A DNA stretch of 64,000 bases, taken from contig NC_079877.1 in assembly GCF_029227915.1 (NCBI RefSeq), forward strand, positions 28,855,851-28,919,850, written 5' to 3'. The notes below the pieces were generated by a model. That model saw only the letters and a list, made by a program, of their open reading frames with translations. It did not search any database and had not been told where the DNA came from. Shown here in pieces: positions 24,515 to 36,850 of the stretch. Position numbers and translations under genes: made by a program. Origin of the DNA: Hydractinia symbiolongicarpus (taxonomy: Eukaryota > Cnidaria > Hydrozoa > Anthoathecata > Hydractiniidae). Numbering within the stretch: the first letter of the stretch is position 1; every line of letters begins with the position of its first letter.

Positions 24515-25436
24515 GCTAATAGCTAATATCACATCTAACTTATGGATGTCAAATATGGGGACATAACAAAAGCATCTACCTGAATAGAATTATCTCCCTT
24601 CAAAATAAAGCAATTAAAATTATGAACTTCAAAACTGCAAACAGCCCTACTTCTCTATTATTTAATAAATCCAAAATACTTACTTTTCCTGACACAATTA
24701 AGCTGAAAGACTTTTTATTTGCGTATGATCATTATCATAAAAATTTGCCTAAACCTCTGCAAGGCATTTTCACTCTGGTTGCAAATACTCATACCCATAA
24801 TACTAGAAATGCATCAAACAATAACCTAATACTTCCAAATGTTAGTACCACTTGGTATGGAATTTATAGTATAAAATATCAATCAATCCGTTGCTGGAAT
24901 ACAATTAATAACCAACACAGTGATAAAAAGCTGTCATCACTATCCAAAAACCAGTGCAAAAAAATAATTACAAATCAATTGTTAAGTAAATACTTATAAG
25001 GAATATATATAAACTAATAATTTATTTGCTACACTTAAATTTAAATTTAAGTTTAATTAGTTATTCATTTTTTGTATATATATAGCTATATTTTTTATTT
25101 AATTTTGTTTAATTTTTGTTTATCTTATTTCATTCATTGATTGTTTTTCTTGTGTTTTTTTGTTTGTTTTTCTTGTGTTTTTTTGTTTGTTTTGTCTTTG
25201 TCTTCTAATTTATTTCTACTACGTATATATATATATGTCTATCTTATTTTTTTGGTTGACAGGGGGGCTAGTTCTTGATTAGATTTATCTATTTGACTAG
25301 CTCTCCTGTTAGGTTAGATTATTGCATTATTTATACTCTAGACAATTTTTTTTTTTTAAAAAGTTTATTTTTTGTAATCTAACTTAACAAATAAATGTAT
25401 TTACTTACTTTACTTACTTACTTACTTACTTACTTT
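24515..25436 (+). mobile_element. 5'-truncated non-LTR retrotransposon (LINE) end
   Basis: An open frame ending at 24999 begins HLTYGCQIWG and contains LQNKAIKIMNF, HNTRNASNN and IRCWNTINNQ. This is the familiar C-terminal tail of reverse-transcriptase proteins of CR1/L2/jockey-like LINEs, after the catalytic part. A 3' untranslated region of about 410 bp follows and ends in a run of ACTT repeats at 25408-25435, a typical microsatellite tail. The polymerase domain is missing, so the copy is dead on arrival. The exact clade cannot be set from this tail. Confidence 0.75.
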
Positions 25437-25834
25437 ATGAAACTAGCTATAAAACATGTCTGGCATCAATAACATCATCCAAACTGAAAAAAAACATGAA
25501 AAAACCTTACAGAACCTTGGTATGAATAATTTATAAAACCATGCTCTTCTTCAAATGTTTTTTTAAAGATTTATTTTTAATTAAAAGATTAGAGAATACA
25601 AAAAGAACAACCATGTTTTTCGTAATCACAAAATTTTCCGTTCTATGCTGGGAACTTCATTTAACAGTCCGTATGCTTTGTGAATATCTAATACCGTTTC
25701 ATATATAGCGATACCTATATATATATATGCTCTTATAATTTTTTTTAAGCCTAAGGTTATATATTTATATAGTTATTAGCTGCGGGTTATATATTTACAC
25801 GCTATGTGCGATTTCTATGAAGTACAGCCCTAAC

Positions 25835-25945
25835 TTTTTTAGTTAAATTTTAGCGTACAGCCACTTCATAAAAAAGTGACCCGTGATTTTCATGTCGTGG
25901 ACTCACAGTTTTACTCACGCAAGGGAATTAATATATAAGACTAAC
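25835..25945 (+). repeat. Dispersed repeat, copy A
   Basis: Shares TTTTAGCGTACRGCCAC, AAAGTGACCCGTGA, GTCGTGRACTCACA and ACTCACGCAAGGGAATTAAT with copy C at 46300-46396. No coding content. Confidence 0.75.
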
Positions 25946-26035
25946 CGAATGCTAAAAAAATGAGTTTTATTTTTTAGAATAACGAAAAAAAAAGAATTAA
26001 AAGTTTCAATTCCCCCTGATTTGCGCTTTTTTTAA

Positions 26036-26135
26036 CTTGGTAAATTTAAGCGTAACGCCACGTCGTTAGAAAGTGACCCGTACTTTGCATTTCGTGGACT
26101 TACATGGTTACTCACACAAGCGTATTATTATATAC
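26036..26135 (+). repeat. Dispersed repeat, copy B
   Basis: Aligns to copy A with more substitutions: GCGTAACGCCACGTCGTTAG, AAAGTGACCCGTA, TTCGTGGACTTACA and ACTCACACAAGCG. Confidence 0.65.
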
Positions 26136-27915
26136 ACTAGTGGATCCCCATGGAAGAACCCACTGAATCTCTCATTAAACCGATATAAGGGATAACAAAA
26201 ATAAAACATACAACACAGTTTTTGAATTTTCAAAACTCACATTTCAACCTCAACCCTGAGCTCTTTGTCTCTTTTATAACGGGATGGCAAAAACAGAAAA
26301 AAAGCCCTGGGATCGAGGTTGCTCACAATCTGCATTATTCTATGTTTATAACCGGTGAAAAAAATATCTAGAAATATAAGCATATGCAACAAAAAAAAAT
26401 TATAAAAAAAATTATAAAATAAAAATGGAAAATGTCCAAAAAAATCAAAGGCGTCTAACAACCGTTACGTACAAAGCGAAATACGCTAAAACTATATACT
26501 TGCTTTGCCATTCCAGAAGTACAACAGGGAAAAAAGGATACCAAACATTAAAAAACAATCCAACATTTTTCGTTAAGTCATACAAAGTCAGCTATTCATT
26601 CTATTGCATACGGCAAACCTTCCAAAGTTATACTCAAAACATAAGAAATTAATAGTTCAAAACACATAAAACAGAAATATAAAAACTTGAATCATTTGGT
26701 ATATTGTATATCTAACGAAATATTTCAATCCAAAATATTAAAAGAACAGTTTGCTTTAACAGACCCAAACTTATAATTTAGAAAACCACGCATAAAATCA
26801 AAGAAGATAACAATGCAGTGTTTTCAAATTTAAGAATCGAATATATTTCAAACAACCGTAACGTAACAGATGTAAACAACAAATGTAAACAAGATTTAAT
26901 TTTGTTTACATTTAGATTTATTATGACGACATCAACACTTTAACAATTTAAGTTTAGGTTTTAGGTTTGTTACACAATGGGTAGTGTTAAAAACACTAAC
27001 AACAGAAAAATTAATTTTTACAGTTTTAGTTTCAGCCTCTACATGTACATGTACTACATTTAACGGTCTATTGCATGGACACAAAAAAGTTCAGTTAGTT
27101 TGATATACAATAAAAAAAGTAAACCTGCGTCATACAAATGTTCATATGTAAAACTATCAAGCTTAGACATATTTTTAGGATATTCTAAACTTCTGACCCA
27201 TTTTTCAGAGTATATTGCTACAAAATAAGTGCTTAAAGATAATTAATTCTGATATATATCACAACCAAATCTCGGTAGAGGTTAGGGGAAATAGCAAAGC
27301 ACGGTTTTTTTATTATGTGGTGTCATTCGTAAAGAGTGAGCCAATGACATAAATTTTTAGGATTTACGTACAGAGCACTTTGGTTACACTCATAAGCGCA
27401 AGAAATGCAGACATAAAATTTGGTACTTATTACAAAAATACCACTGGTTTTGTTTACAAAAGAGAACAGCCTCGACGTTGTTTTTGATGTTGTTCTTGCA
27501 GGTAGCTTAGCTACCCTATTCGGCGATTCGGTTTGACGTCATAACAAATTTTTTGGAGGAGAAAAATTTCTGTCTTTTAGGGGAAGAGAGTGCAGAGCTA
27601 GGCACATTTTGGAGTTTTAAGGAAAATGTTAGAAAGTTTGAGCAAAGATAATTTTTTGGAGCAAAATCTAGATAGCTAAGCATCATTTCCAGACAGATTA
27701 TTGTGGTTACCTTTGGTTAGCTAATTATTCTTCCATTTCCACATTTTTTAGCATTCTTCCAACTACAAACTAGGTTTGATGACGGATTAAACGAGCATTT
27801 ATTACTTAATAAAATAAGTCAAGTTTAAATATTAAACTTTTTCGCTATAGCTAGCTAGACTAAGTATGAAAGGACAAGGCTGAGATTTTTAGCTCGGTTT
27901 AAAGTCAAAACTTAA

Positions 27916-28887
27916 GGTTACTGTAAAGGAAACAATTTATTTTTTAGGTTTTTTGCAAAAAATTCATAACACACAGAAAAAAAAATTCTCTTTCCAATGA
28001 CATATTTTATATTCTATGAAAACATTTGGAACATCCCTTTTTTCTGGAAAAAGCCTTTTTAGAGATGTTATATCCTTCACACCTTTGAAAAAATATGTGC
28101 AAAATGAGTTGAGCATATTTTTTGTAACCATTATGCATAATATGGAACTCCCGTACAAAAATATGCATAATAATATTTTCTGGATAGTTTACTTTCACTA
28201 TCGAATTAAAAAAAATCAAAGTTAAGGAATATGCATATGAACTGTCTCTTGTAAACCTGACTTCTGTCTGTTAATAATTCTGAAGCGTGCACGCATATTC
28301 AGCATAAAGAAAAAGTTCGTACTTCTATCACTTTCTGCATACTCAGTTCACACATTTTTATAACACCTACGAAAATCTTTAAAAACAAATATCTCGTTAG
28401 TAAATTTTCGCATACATGCCTTTACGTTTGCGGTCTCTTTTTCCGAAAGCTTCCTATTGGCTCATTGAAATTTTCGGTAATAAAAAGCTGAATTATGCAC
28501 AAAAGGTTCCCGGATTTTTTTGTATAAATTGTTGATTAGCGAATTATGACGACAGAAGGAAAAAAATATGCATTTTTTTGAATGATTATATATAATTACA
28601 AATAATTCCATAACGACGTTATTAGAAAAAAAACCCGGGAACCTTTTGGAATTTAATTTATGTTGGATATAATGGTGCGAAAACGGGAAATCTGCGACCA
28701 CGCGTTCGGAAAAAGAAGCCATTCTAAAATGTACGGTGAAAAAAAATTGGTGTGTGTTTATTTTATTATATTTTCTTTTTGGAAAATTACCATCTCACGA
28801 AAATAACACCATCAAAAAAGTCTTTCATCAAGCATTCAGAAACAAAAAAAACTACTCATCAAGTGAGTTTTTTCCTTTACAGTAACC
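27916..28887. mobile_element. 972-bp TTAA-flanked non-autonomous element
   Basis: The left end GGTTACTGTAAAGGAAA is an exact inverted match to the right end TTTCCTTTACAGTAACC. TTAA lies directly outside both (27912-27915 and 28888-28891). No transposase is encoded. A TTAA target with a GG start is closer to Kolobok-type than to piggyBac-type ends, but that is tentative. Confidence 0.75.
28498..28650. repeat. Inner inverted repeat inside the TTAA element
   Basis: AAAAGGTTCCCGG at 28500 and CCGGGAACCTTTT at about 28636 are complementary, with T and A runs extending both arms. It could be a nested MITE or an internal stem of the host element. Confidence 0.6.
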
Positions 28888-28891
28888 TTAA

Positions 28892-31584
28892 GAAGAAAAT
28901 TACATCACAGTTTTTAAAATTATATTACACATACTACAGAACACCTGCGGGAAAATTCTTTGTTTATCAAGTTACCCCATATGGGTAATATGGAAGATTT
29001 CTTCATAAAAAAACTCAGAAACCTTTTCAAGTGGATTACTTTTACATTAACAAAAATTGAAAATTTTTAAGATGAACTTTTGCGATTTTGTCATTTATTA
29101 GTTTTCAAATTTCTCGCTGGAAATTTGTAAGGTTTAAAACCCATTTCGCACAGTAACTTTTTCGTCCTTATCATAATGTCATAAACATAAGCTATGCAAC
29201 AACTTTTCCAGGAAAAAAAACACATAAAGAGAAAAATATTGTAAATTAATTTCAAGCCGATTAGTCCCTGCAGCCATTTTGGTGTCAGCGGTATGAAAAC
29301 TATGCTAAAACTATACTAAGTAAAAGTCCTATTACTTCAATAAAAATTGAAATAATGACTTGAAACTTAGTATTACATGTTTTTAGACCAGTTTGATGAA
29401 ATGAACCCAAAATTGTTTTTGCTACTATCATAGTTTTTGAGTTCCTGAATTTAGCCATTTTTGGAGACGCCAATAAACTGTTTTTGACAGCATATCATCT
29501 TGACAAGCCATGTGTACAGAAAACATTCAAAGTGATTCTCAGGATTTAAAATAATTCAAACTGATAAAATGTGTCCCAGGTTTAGGATATATCTTATCCA
29601 GCTCAGAGAAAGTGGGAATGAGCTTCTAAGGCACGGTGCCAAATACATAATCTAAATTTTATGCCGTATAAATACAGAGTGGTTAGAAGTTATTTTTTTG
29701 TCCACCTGGATCTGCAACACGTTTACTTGTACTAATCGCTCAGCCTGGTGCCACTCACAATTAATTTTTGAATATCTACAGGAACTTATTATGCAAAATG
29801 AAAATTGCTAAACAACTGTATTTGCTTTGCAGAAGTAACAATAGGCTTCATCATAAGTCCTGTGAATGTTGGTTTATGAAAAATGTATTATACCTTTAAT
29901 GCTATAAGCGCTCCACTGAATTTGTAACACATTACACTAAGTGTCCTCCGTGTGACGCAGTTTACCCTTTACAAATTTTAACCTGGAGGCTTTAGGTCTT
30001 CCGGCTCCAAGCGAATAATACGTCTGGCTATACCTTCCAAAATTTTGTTATTTCATAAAAGAAGTCCGAAAATCCACAAAAATTTATTTATGAAAAATAG
30101 GTTTCTGTTCGATAAAAGAAACCTGAACATTTGCAGAAAATTATTGATGAAATATAGGTTTCTGTTTGTCGTGACAAATTTAACCAACATGCAATGCCTT
30201 GCATACCTAACTAGCTATATACTCAAGTCTTGACTGTTTACTGTTATGGGAGGTCCAAATTGATAGCAGGTAGCTATCTTTATTTAAAATGACAGAATGC
30301 TTTGAAAAATATTGTGTGTAGCTAGCTACATAAAAATAATATATTTAGCTCTTGTACTTTATCACTTAATTATTTAATAACAAATGTACCCCGGGGGTAC
30401 TGGCATGGTACTAGCTAGCTAGGTAGCTTAAAATCATAAAATAAATATTATCCAGATGTGACCATCCCTCATCATCAGACATCAGAAAGGCATTTCTGTT
30501 CTTTACTTCTCATTGTGGGGTACCTGAAATTCTTGTAAATCCAATGAAAAAAAATTACTTAAGACTTCCTCTTCTTTCCCTATCACCACTCTTGGCATTT
30601 CTTAGCATGTCTTCAGTTCGAAGCCACGATTCCTTAGCTTCCAACTGCGTCTCGTTCACAAGTTTCAGCGCTAGCCAATATGATGGACAACGTTGAGGAA
30701 CCCTGGGTGATTTTACAAAAATGTGGTTCTGCCTTATGATTTTCAGATTTTTGCTGCTGATATCAGCATATTTTAGCCCTTGAGTGCCACACCTCTGTAT
30801 ATATAGAAGTTATTTATCTTTAAAGAAAATATTTTTCAGCTCGAGACACAACAACAAACTTAATAAATTTAGCTCTGAAAGAAACGGTTAAAAAATCGTT
30901 ATACACCAAAATTCATTTTTCTATCAAATAATACACACCTGCTTTTTGTTCGCTTTCTCAGTTAGGTCGCTAGCTAGCTTCTTTTTTGAATAAAAGTCAA
31001 ATCAGTTTTTTACTTCGATTACTAAACTTCGCTTCATCCCAAAGAGAACGAATTAAAAATGTATAGCCACTTCCAATCAATTCTTTTTGTGATGTTATAT
31101 CATTAAACGTCTTTCTTCGTTTTGAAAAAATATTTCCACATCAACAGTTTGTTTTTTACATTTTAGATTCAAACAAGACGTATGATATACGCAAACAACC
31201 TCGCCAAAAAGTTTATAAAAAGCTGAAGTTAGACACGATGTATTTTGCTATTCGGATAGGCAATAATATTGATAGAAAATTTCTCGAAATTTCAATTTTC
31301 GTTAGGTCAGTCTGTAAACACGTCCTCGCGGGCGAGATAGTAAAAAGAAAAAAAAAGTAAAAATAGTTACCAAGATGAGATTCGAACACACGACTACTCC
31401 CGTGTCGGTGCTCAGAGAGGCAAAAATTTCCATTCTTGTAGGACACATTTGCGTTTTAATACAAGCTCACGAGCTTGTAATTACATTCATATTCGAATGC
31501 GATACAACCTCGTTCCCAGAACACAAAAATGGAAAATATAGAAAAACATAGAAGCTTTAATCTAACCTCATGATGAGTAAACTT
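28892..31584. other. Intergenic, AT-rich
   Basis: No supported gene. A short imperfect duplication around ATAGGTTTCTGTT lies at 30085-30170, GCTAGC repeats at 30317 and 30412, and CAACCTCGTTCCCAG at about 31505 matches the left tip of the MITE at 60633. Confidence 0.5.
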
Positions 31585-32026
31585 AGAGATGGGAAAATGT
31601 TTCTTCTGGCGCAGTCGCATGCGCGTACAACAGTGACGTCATAGCAAATCAACGACAATCTCTATTAATCCGGCACCATCCTATACCATCCCATATTAAT
31701 CTACATAGGACCTAGTATTCACTACAGATGAAGTCATCAATGTAGAATAAGAGGTCCAATATTTTCTAGCACAATTCCCTAAGAATCAACACGCACATCT
31801 CGGAGGGAAATAACCACGCTAGGTCGAGCAGAATGAAATCCTCCGACAAACAAAAGAATTGTATATAATAAAGAGAGAATGGAATCAAAAACAGTCAAAC
31901 AATTTCGTGATATTGCAAAAGGTCGTGGATTAACAGGGTATTATAAGCTACGTAAAGGTAAATTAATTAGCTTAGAGGATGTACCATAGAGGCCACCTAA
32001 AAGGCTTCCAGCTAAGCCAACGGGGG
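31585..32026 (+). repeat. Polinton left terminal inverted repeat
   Basis: Pairs with 45635-46071, differing by scattered substitutions and a roughly 9-bp indel near 31760. It includes the promoter and the first about 50 codons of the polymerase frame, and stops matching just after CAACGGGGGA. Confidence 0.92.
31862..31873 (+). promoter_or_regulatory. TATATAATAAAG motif before left-repeat start codon
   Basis: The motif ends five bases before the ATG at 31879. Near-identical motifs precede 36041 (+), 40617 (-) and 44112 (-). Confidence 0.55.
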
Positions 32027-35000
32027 ATGTACTGCAGTATACTTAGAGGCCGCCTAAACAACTGGCTAAGCCCATAGTACCGGGGGATATGGATATCTTC
32101 GAGGAACAGGAGATGGCCAAGACCCGTCCAACTATCGGGGGTAAAATCGGAGAATGGTGCAACTGGGTATTACCCCCATCTCAGATGGACGCCTTCGAGA
32201 AACAGGAACTGTCGAAAAATCATTCCATTGTAAGGGATAAGATGCAGGAATGTTACAACTGGCTAGTTGATGCTGTCCCAAAGCCTATAAAAGAAGGGGT
32301 CATGAGTAATTATGGAAAATTCAAACGCGGGGTGATGGAGATCTATCCCAGGGTAGCAAATACAAGACCTACGCTGCATGATGAGCTCGAATAGGAGGCT
32401 AACGAGGACTATCTACATGAACAGCCAGGACAAGATTTTACCCCCCAGGAACATAAGCATGCCCACCATAGAACCTTCTGAAGTTTCCGCATTCCCGGTA
32501 TAGGAGGAGCGGCCGTCGACGGGTATATAGGGATGGTGCGACCAAACGTGAAAACCTTGGTTGAGGAGTAGGTAAATAATATGGGGTCGGCAAAGATACA
32601 GCTGTCACTATGGATACATTGGAGAAAGCCAATAGAGGGAACCAAAGACTATGAGGAGGCGAAAAAGACATTACATAGTAATATGGCCTCAGTATTCCAG
32701 GGTAGCAACGTAGATGATATGCTGAATACTATGTTTGCCCAAGTTAAAACACATGTGGAAAACCCGGCATTCCCCAAAAGTGGCTTTACAATCGGTCGAA
32801 TACTACACCTTGATGTAGATTTCCATAAATTGAAACTAACAAGAGGCTCATCGTACATCAAACTACCTAAGTGGATAGCTTCGAAAAAGGCAATTCTTAA
32901 TCCAAAAAATGAAGATGAGGAGTGCTTCAAATGGGCTGTTATAGCATCCCTGCATCATGAGGAGATTGAAAAAGACTCACAAAGAATAGGCAGGGTGAAA
33001 CCTACGCAGGCCTATACAATTGGGAGGGTATAGAGTTTCCGACAAGCATCAAAAGCATATATAAGTTTGAGGAGAACAACAAGGGGATTGCGGTAAACGT
33101 CTTATACATAACGGAAAAAAAGATCAACATCCTACGTCGATCGGTGCACAACGGACGTGCCAAGGTGGTGACCCTATTGCTTATCGCAGATGATAAAAAG
33201 ACTCACTATACAGCTGTCAAAAGTTTATCGAGGCTCCTGGGCCAAGAGATCTCAAGTAATATGAATGCAATGCACTTCTGCCTAAACTGCCTACAGGGCT
33301 TTCCCACAGCCGAATGGAGGGATAAGCGTTATAGGTGTTCCCTACACCACGGGGCTGTTAAAATTATAATGCCGGAAGAATCCGAAAAATGGTTATTCTA
33401 CAGAGATTTCCAGATGCAATTTAAGGTACCCTTTGCAATATACGCCGATTTTGAAAGCTTATTAATACCAATGGAAGAGGATGCCAGGGAGACCAAGACT
33501 AAAAGGCTGAGCAAGCACGTACTTTCTGGATGGTGTACATATAGCACATTTGCCTATGGGGATGTACCAGATCCTCTAACGGTGTACCGCGGCAAGGACT
33601 GCGTTGCCCGCTTTGTCAACCATCTGGAGGATTAAAAGACTATATAATACCTACCCCAAGCAGAACATGCGGAGATCCTTAAAAGAGAACATGATGGGGC
33701 ATCGAAATGTCATATCTGCCTAAAACCCTTCGATGACGGCAAGAATAACCGTAAAGTCAGGGACCATTGCCACTATAACGGGTTATATAGGGGTGCAGCG
33801 CATAATAACTGTAATCTCAAATACAAGATACCCAGCCACATACCCGTGATATTCCACAACCTTTCGGGATAAGACGCCCATCTGTTTATAAGGGAATTGG
33901 GTGAAAAATATAATACTCAGGACATTGGCTATACTGCTGAAAACACCGAGAAGTACATCTCTTTCAACGTCAAAATTAAGGTACCTCTTGGAGGTATGGG
34001 ATATGGTGATGGCGAGAAGTACAAGACAATCGAAATCAAGTTTATCGTTAGTTTTCGATTTATGGCCTCATCATTGGATAAGTTGGCAAGTAACCTCATT
34101 GGTACAATTGAATTCGAGAGCATAGACGCCGAATACATGGCAAAGTTTTGGTGTAAAAATTGTGAATCAATGAGTACCACCAAGCAGCTTAATCGGGACC
34201 AGATAAAGGCAAATGTACCATCAATTACCAAATTTATCGACAAGGATGATGTCTTCAGACTGATGCTGAGAAAAGGTGTGTACCCCTATGAGTATATGGA
34301 TTGATGGCAGCGATTCAAAGAGTTGGAGCTACCCCCCCCAAGAATGCATTCCATAGCAGGCTGAATATGAAGGGCATCAGCGATAGGGACTATACCTATG
34401 CAAAAGAGATATGGGATGTCATTACCCCAGAGGGTGACAACGTCACCATGACATCTACCATGACATCTACCTGACCATAGAGGTCCTGCTATTAGCTGAC
34501 GTTCTCGACACGTTTCGAGACGTCTCCTTGGACAGCTACAGCCTTGACCCTGCACACTTCTACAGCGCACCTTGCTTGGTATGGAATGCAGCACTGTAAT
34601 TTACGGGTATAAGGTTAGAGCTCCTTACCGACCCGACATGCTATTGATGTTCGAAAAAGGTATCCGTGGAGGTATAGTCCAAACTGCACATCGTTATGCC
34701 AAAGCAAAAACAAATACATGGAAGACCAGTACGATCCGGAGGTTGAATCAGCATACCTCCAGTACCTCGACGCCAACAATTTGTACGGCTGGGCGATGCA
34801 TCAAGATCTGCCAACAGATGGCTTTAAAAGGATTCGGAATGTTGAGTCTTTCACAGAAAGGCGGATTGGAAAGCTCGTTGAAGGGAACAAGCATGGGTGC
34901 ATATTGGAGGTTGATCTAGACTACCCAAGAGGGCTGCACGATAAACATAATGAGCTACCGTTCCTACCTGAACGCATGATGGTACATAAGGTTGAGAAGG

Positions 35001-35955
35001 TGGTCCTGAATCTGGGTGATAAACGTCGAAATGTGGTGCATATCAGAGCCCTTCATGGGGCTATAAAACATGGGCTTGAGCTCAAAAAAGTACATAGGGT
35101 CATCTGGTTCAACCAGAAGGCATGGCTGAAAGGGTACATCGATCACAACACAGGGTTGAGAGCGGCTGCCGAAAACAAGTTCGATAAAGTGTATTTGTCA
35201 AGACGATGGAGAATATCCGGAACCACTGCAACATCCAGCTGGTTGCCAATGAGCTTGTGATGAAGCCGAATTTCAAGGGTGTAAACCGGTTTAGCAAGCA
35301 CCTCTTAGGTGTTAAAATGGGCAAGACCGAGATCAAGATGAACAAGCCGGTGTATATAGGACAGGCCATCCTGGATATGTTGAAGTTAGTCATGTACGAG
35401 ATCCACTACGGCTATATGAAGCCCAAATACGGTAGCAAGCTGCGGATCTGCTATATGGACACAGACTTATTCGTATACCATATACGAACCCACGACTTTT
35501 ATGATGATATTAAGCAGGACGTTGAAGCACGCTTCGATACAAGTGCGTATAATGCAGATGATAGGAGACCTCTCCCTATAGGGAAAAACAAGAAGGTTGT
35601 GGGTCTGATGAAGGATGAATTGGGTGGTGAAATAATGACAGAGTTCATCACCCTCAGGGCCAAAATCTACGCCTTTAGGAGCCTTACCAAGGAAGACGGT
35701 GATCGAAAAGCAAAGGGCGTGAAGAGGTGTGTCACAAAGATGTCGATAACCTTCGATGACTATCAACGATGTATAGCAGAGGGCGTTGACATATACAAAA
35801 GCCAGATCTTGATCCAAAACAAGGGCCATAAGGTATATACCAAGAAGGTGAACAAGTTGGCACAAAACAGGGCAGACGATAAGCGGGTTGTACAACCAGA
35901 TCAAATTACGACGCTTGCAAGAGGCCATTACCGCCTGGCGTCTACAGGGAGATAA
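31879..35955 (+). pseudogene. Protein-primed family B DNA polymerase (pPolB), broken
   Basis: The frame opens in the inverted repeat with a 35-residue SAP/Rho-N-like module (KQFRDIAKGRGLTGYYKLRK) and a Pro-rich linker. In-frame stops lie at 31987, 32044, 32392, 32479 and 32569, a frameshift near 33000, then stops at about 33634, 33646 and 33871 and more shifts at 34300-34700 and 35170-35260. Domains in order: FKWAVIASLHH N-region; HFCLNC zinc ligands; exonuclease I YADFES (Asp codon 33447); an HNH/endonuclease VII-like motif CHIC...RDHCHYNG...HNNCN (33708-33812); palm motif A YLDANNLYGW (about 34769); motif C YMDTDL (about 35455), where the usual Ser after DTD is Leu. A working copy would replicate the element with a protein primer. 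The downstream hairpin begins five bases after the last stop. Confidence 0.9.
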
Positions 35956-35960
35956 AATGG

Positions 35961-35992
35961 AGGCATGCTTGTATATTGCTATACTCATGCCT
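35961..35992 (+). terminator. Hairpin after the polymerase stop
   Basis: AGGCATG pairs with CATGCCT and GTATA with TATAC, with a small bulge and a four-base loop. It begins five bases after the polymerase stop and lies 48 bases upstream of the next start. Confidence 0.55.
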
Positions 35993-36030
35993 TATGCCCT
36001 GATTGCTTACATACTTTTTCGATATCGAGG

Positions 36031-36040
36031 TATAATAAAG
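36031..36040 (+). promoter_or_regulatory. TATAATAAAG motif abutting a start codon
   Basis: Directly precedes the ATG at 36041, downstream of the hairpin at 35961-35992. Confidence 0.5.
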
Positions 36041-36193
36041 ATGTCGTCCAATATTGCACAAGTATTCGACACAGCCAACTCTGCAGAATATGCAAATATC
36101 GAGAAGCCCATTGATAAGCGTCAAATTTTAAAGGAGGCCCTATGCAAAGGTAAAGGGTATCTCCTACGTGAAGTGTACGGAAGGGTTCATTGA
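36041..36193 (+). CDS. Small Polinton protein, possibly frameshifted
   Basis: A 50-residue protein beginning MSSNIAQVFDTANSAEY. A frame switch near 36150 would continue as YVKCTEGFIEKAPDEVVEKV and stop at 36243, which reads more naturally than the printed tail. No recognised domain. Start chosen for the AATAAAG motif immediately before it. Confidence 0.45.
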   Translation: MSSNIAQVFDTANSAEYANIEKPIDKRQILKEALCKGKGYLLREVYGRVH

Positions 36194-36225
36194 AAAAGCC
36201 CCCGATGAGGTGGTAGAAAAGGTAC

Positions 36226-36501
36226 ATGCCGAGTACGTACAACATGAGATTTAAGAGATGCCAATATGTCAACCTGGTTAACAATTTTGTAAATTTGGAT
36301 AGCGTTAAGGCCCTGAAAAATGATATCAATAATAACCCTATTATTAAAGACTCTTTCGCGGACTTGGGCATACTGGTATATTGTACCTTCAGAAAGTTTC
36401 TGGTACCTATTCTCATTGCGGGGCATACGGCAAGACATATCAGTACCAATAAGAAAGAGAACGCGGAGAAGGAAGCGGATACGACGGAGACGGCACTATA
36501 A
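36226..36501 (+). CDS. Small Polinton protein with one hydrophobic segment
   Basis: A 91-residue frame; the middle segment FADLGILVYCTFRKFLVPIL could span a membrane, and the tail is Lys/Glu-rich. No family recognised. It ends five bases before the next start. The first codons overlap the end of the alternative frame of the preceding gene, so the true start is uncertain. Confidence 0.45.
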   Translation: MPSTYNMRFKRCQYVNLVNNFVNLDSVKALKNDINNNPIIKDSFADLGILVYCTFRKFLVPILIAGHTARHISTNKKENAEKEADTTETAL

Positions 36502-36506
36502 ATAAA

Positions 36507-36837
36507 ATGAGTGAAGAGGAACAAGAACAAGAGGAGAGAGTTATAACAAAACCACCGAAGAACGAGGGTCGTGTGGCAGCCGGCAAGAGACTTGCCGAAT
36601 GGAACCAAAAGAACAAGGCCGACTTAAAGAAGAACGTGGAGAAAGGTACCTCACAGGATGATAAGGAACCTGCCGCAGTTTCCAGCAAGTCGATGGACAG
36701 TGTCCACATCACATGGCGGTAGGCATCTGGTATATGTTTGGCAAGGGTAAAAACAAACCCCAAAACACCGCACCGGAGCCCCAACAGGGGAAACAGGACA
36801 AAACCCGACCTCAGATTGACATCTTCAAGATGCAATA
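36507..36837 (+). pseudogene. Basic small Polinton protein, one frameshift
   Basis: Frame one gives an acidic start (MSEEEQEQEER), then GRVAAGKRLAEWNQKNKADL, a basic motif, ending at 36722. The next frame continues from about 36714 as MAVGIWYMFGKGKNK and ends QIDIFKMQ at 36837, giving about 108 residues with one hydrophobic patch. A DNA-binding core or membrane role is possible but unproven. AAATAAA abuts the start codon. Confidence 0.5.
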
Positions 36838-36850
36838 ATTTTGATAAAAA

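Larger units (their letters stand above)
25437..27911. other. Intergenic, repeat-rich
   Basis: Holds two copies of a dispersed repeat (25835-25945 and 26036-26135), satellite-like text near 26500-26760, and AT-rich sequence. No supported gene. Confidence 0.5.

Noticed and set aside
24622-24999. Stand-alone 125-residue host gene
   Set aside because: The protein is the tail of a LINE reverse-transcriptase ORF followed by a microsatellite 3' end.
31371-31440. tRNA-like B-box (GTGTTCGAATCTCA on the minus strand) in a Polinton flank
   Set aside because: No matching A-box or cloverleaf could be drawn; at most a SINE fragment.
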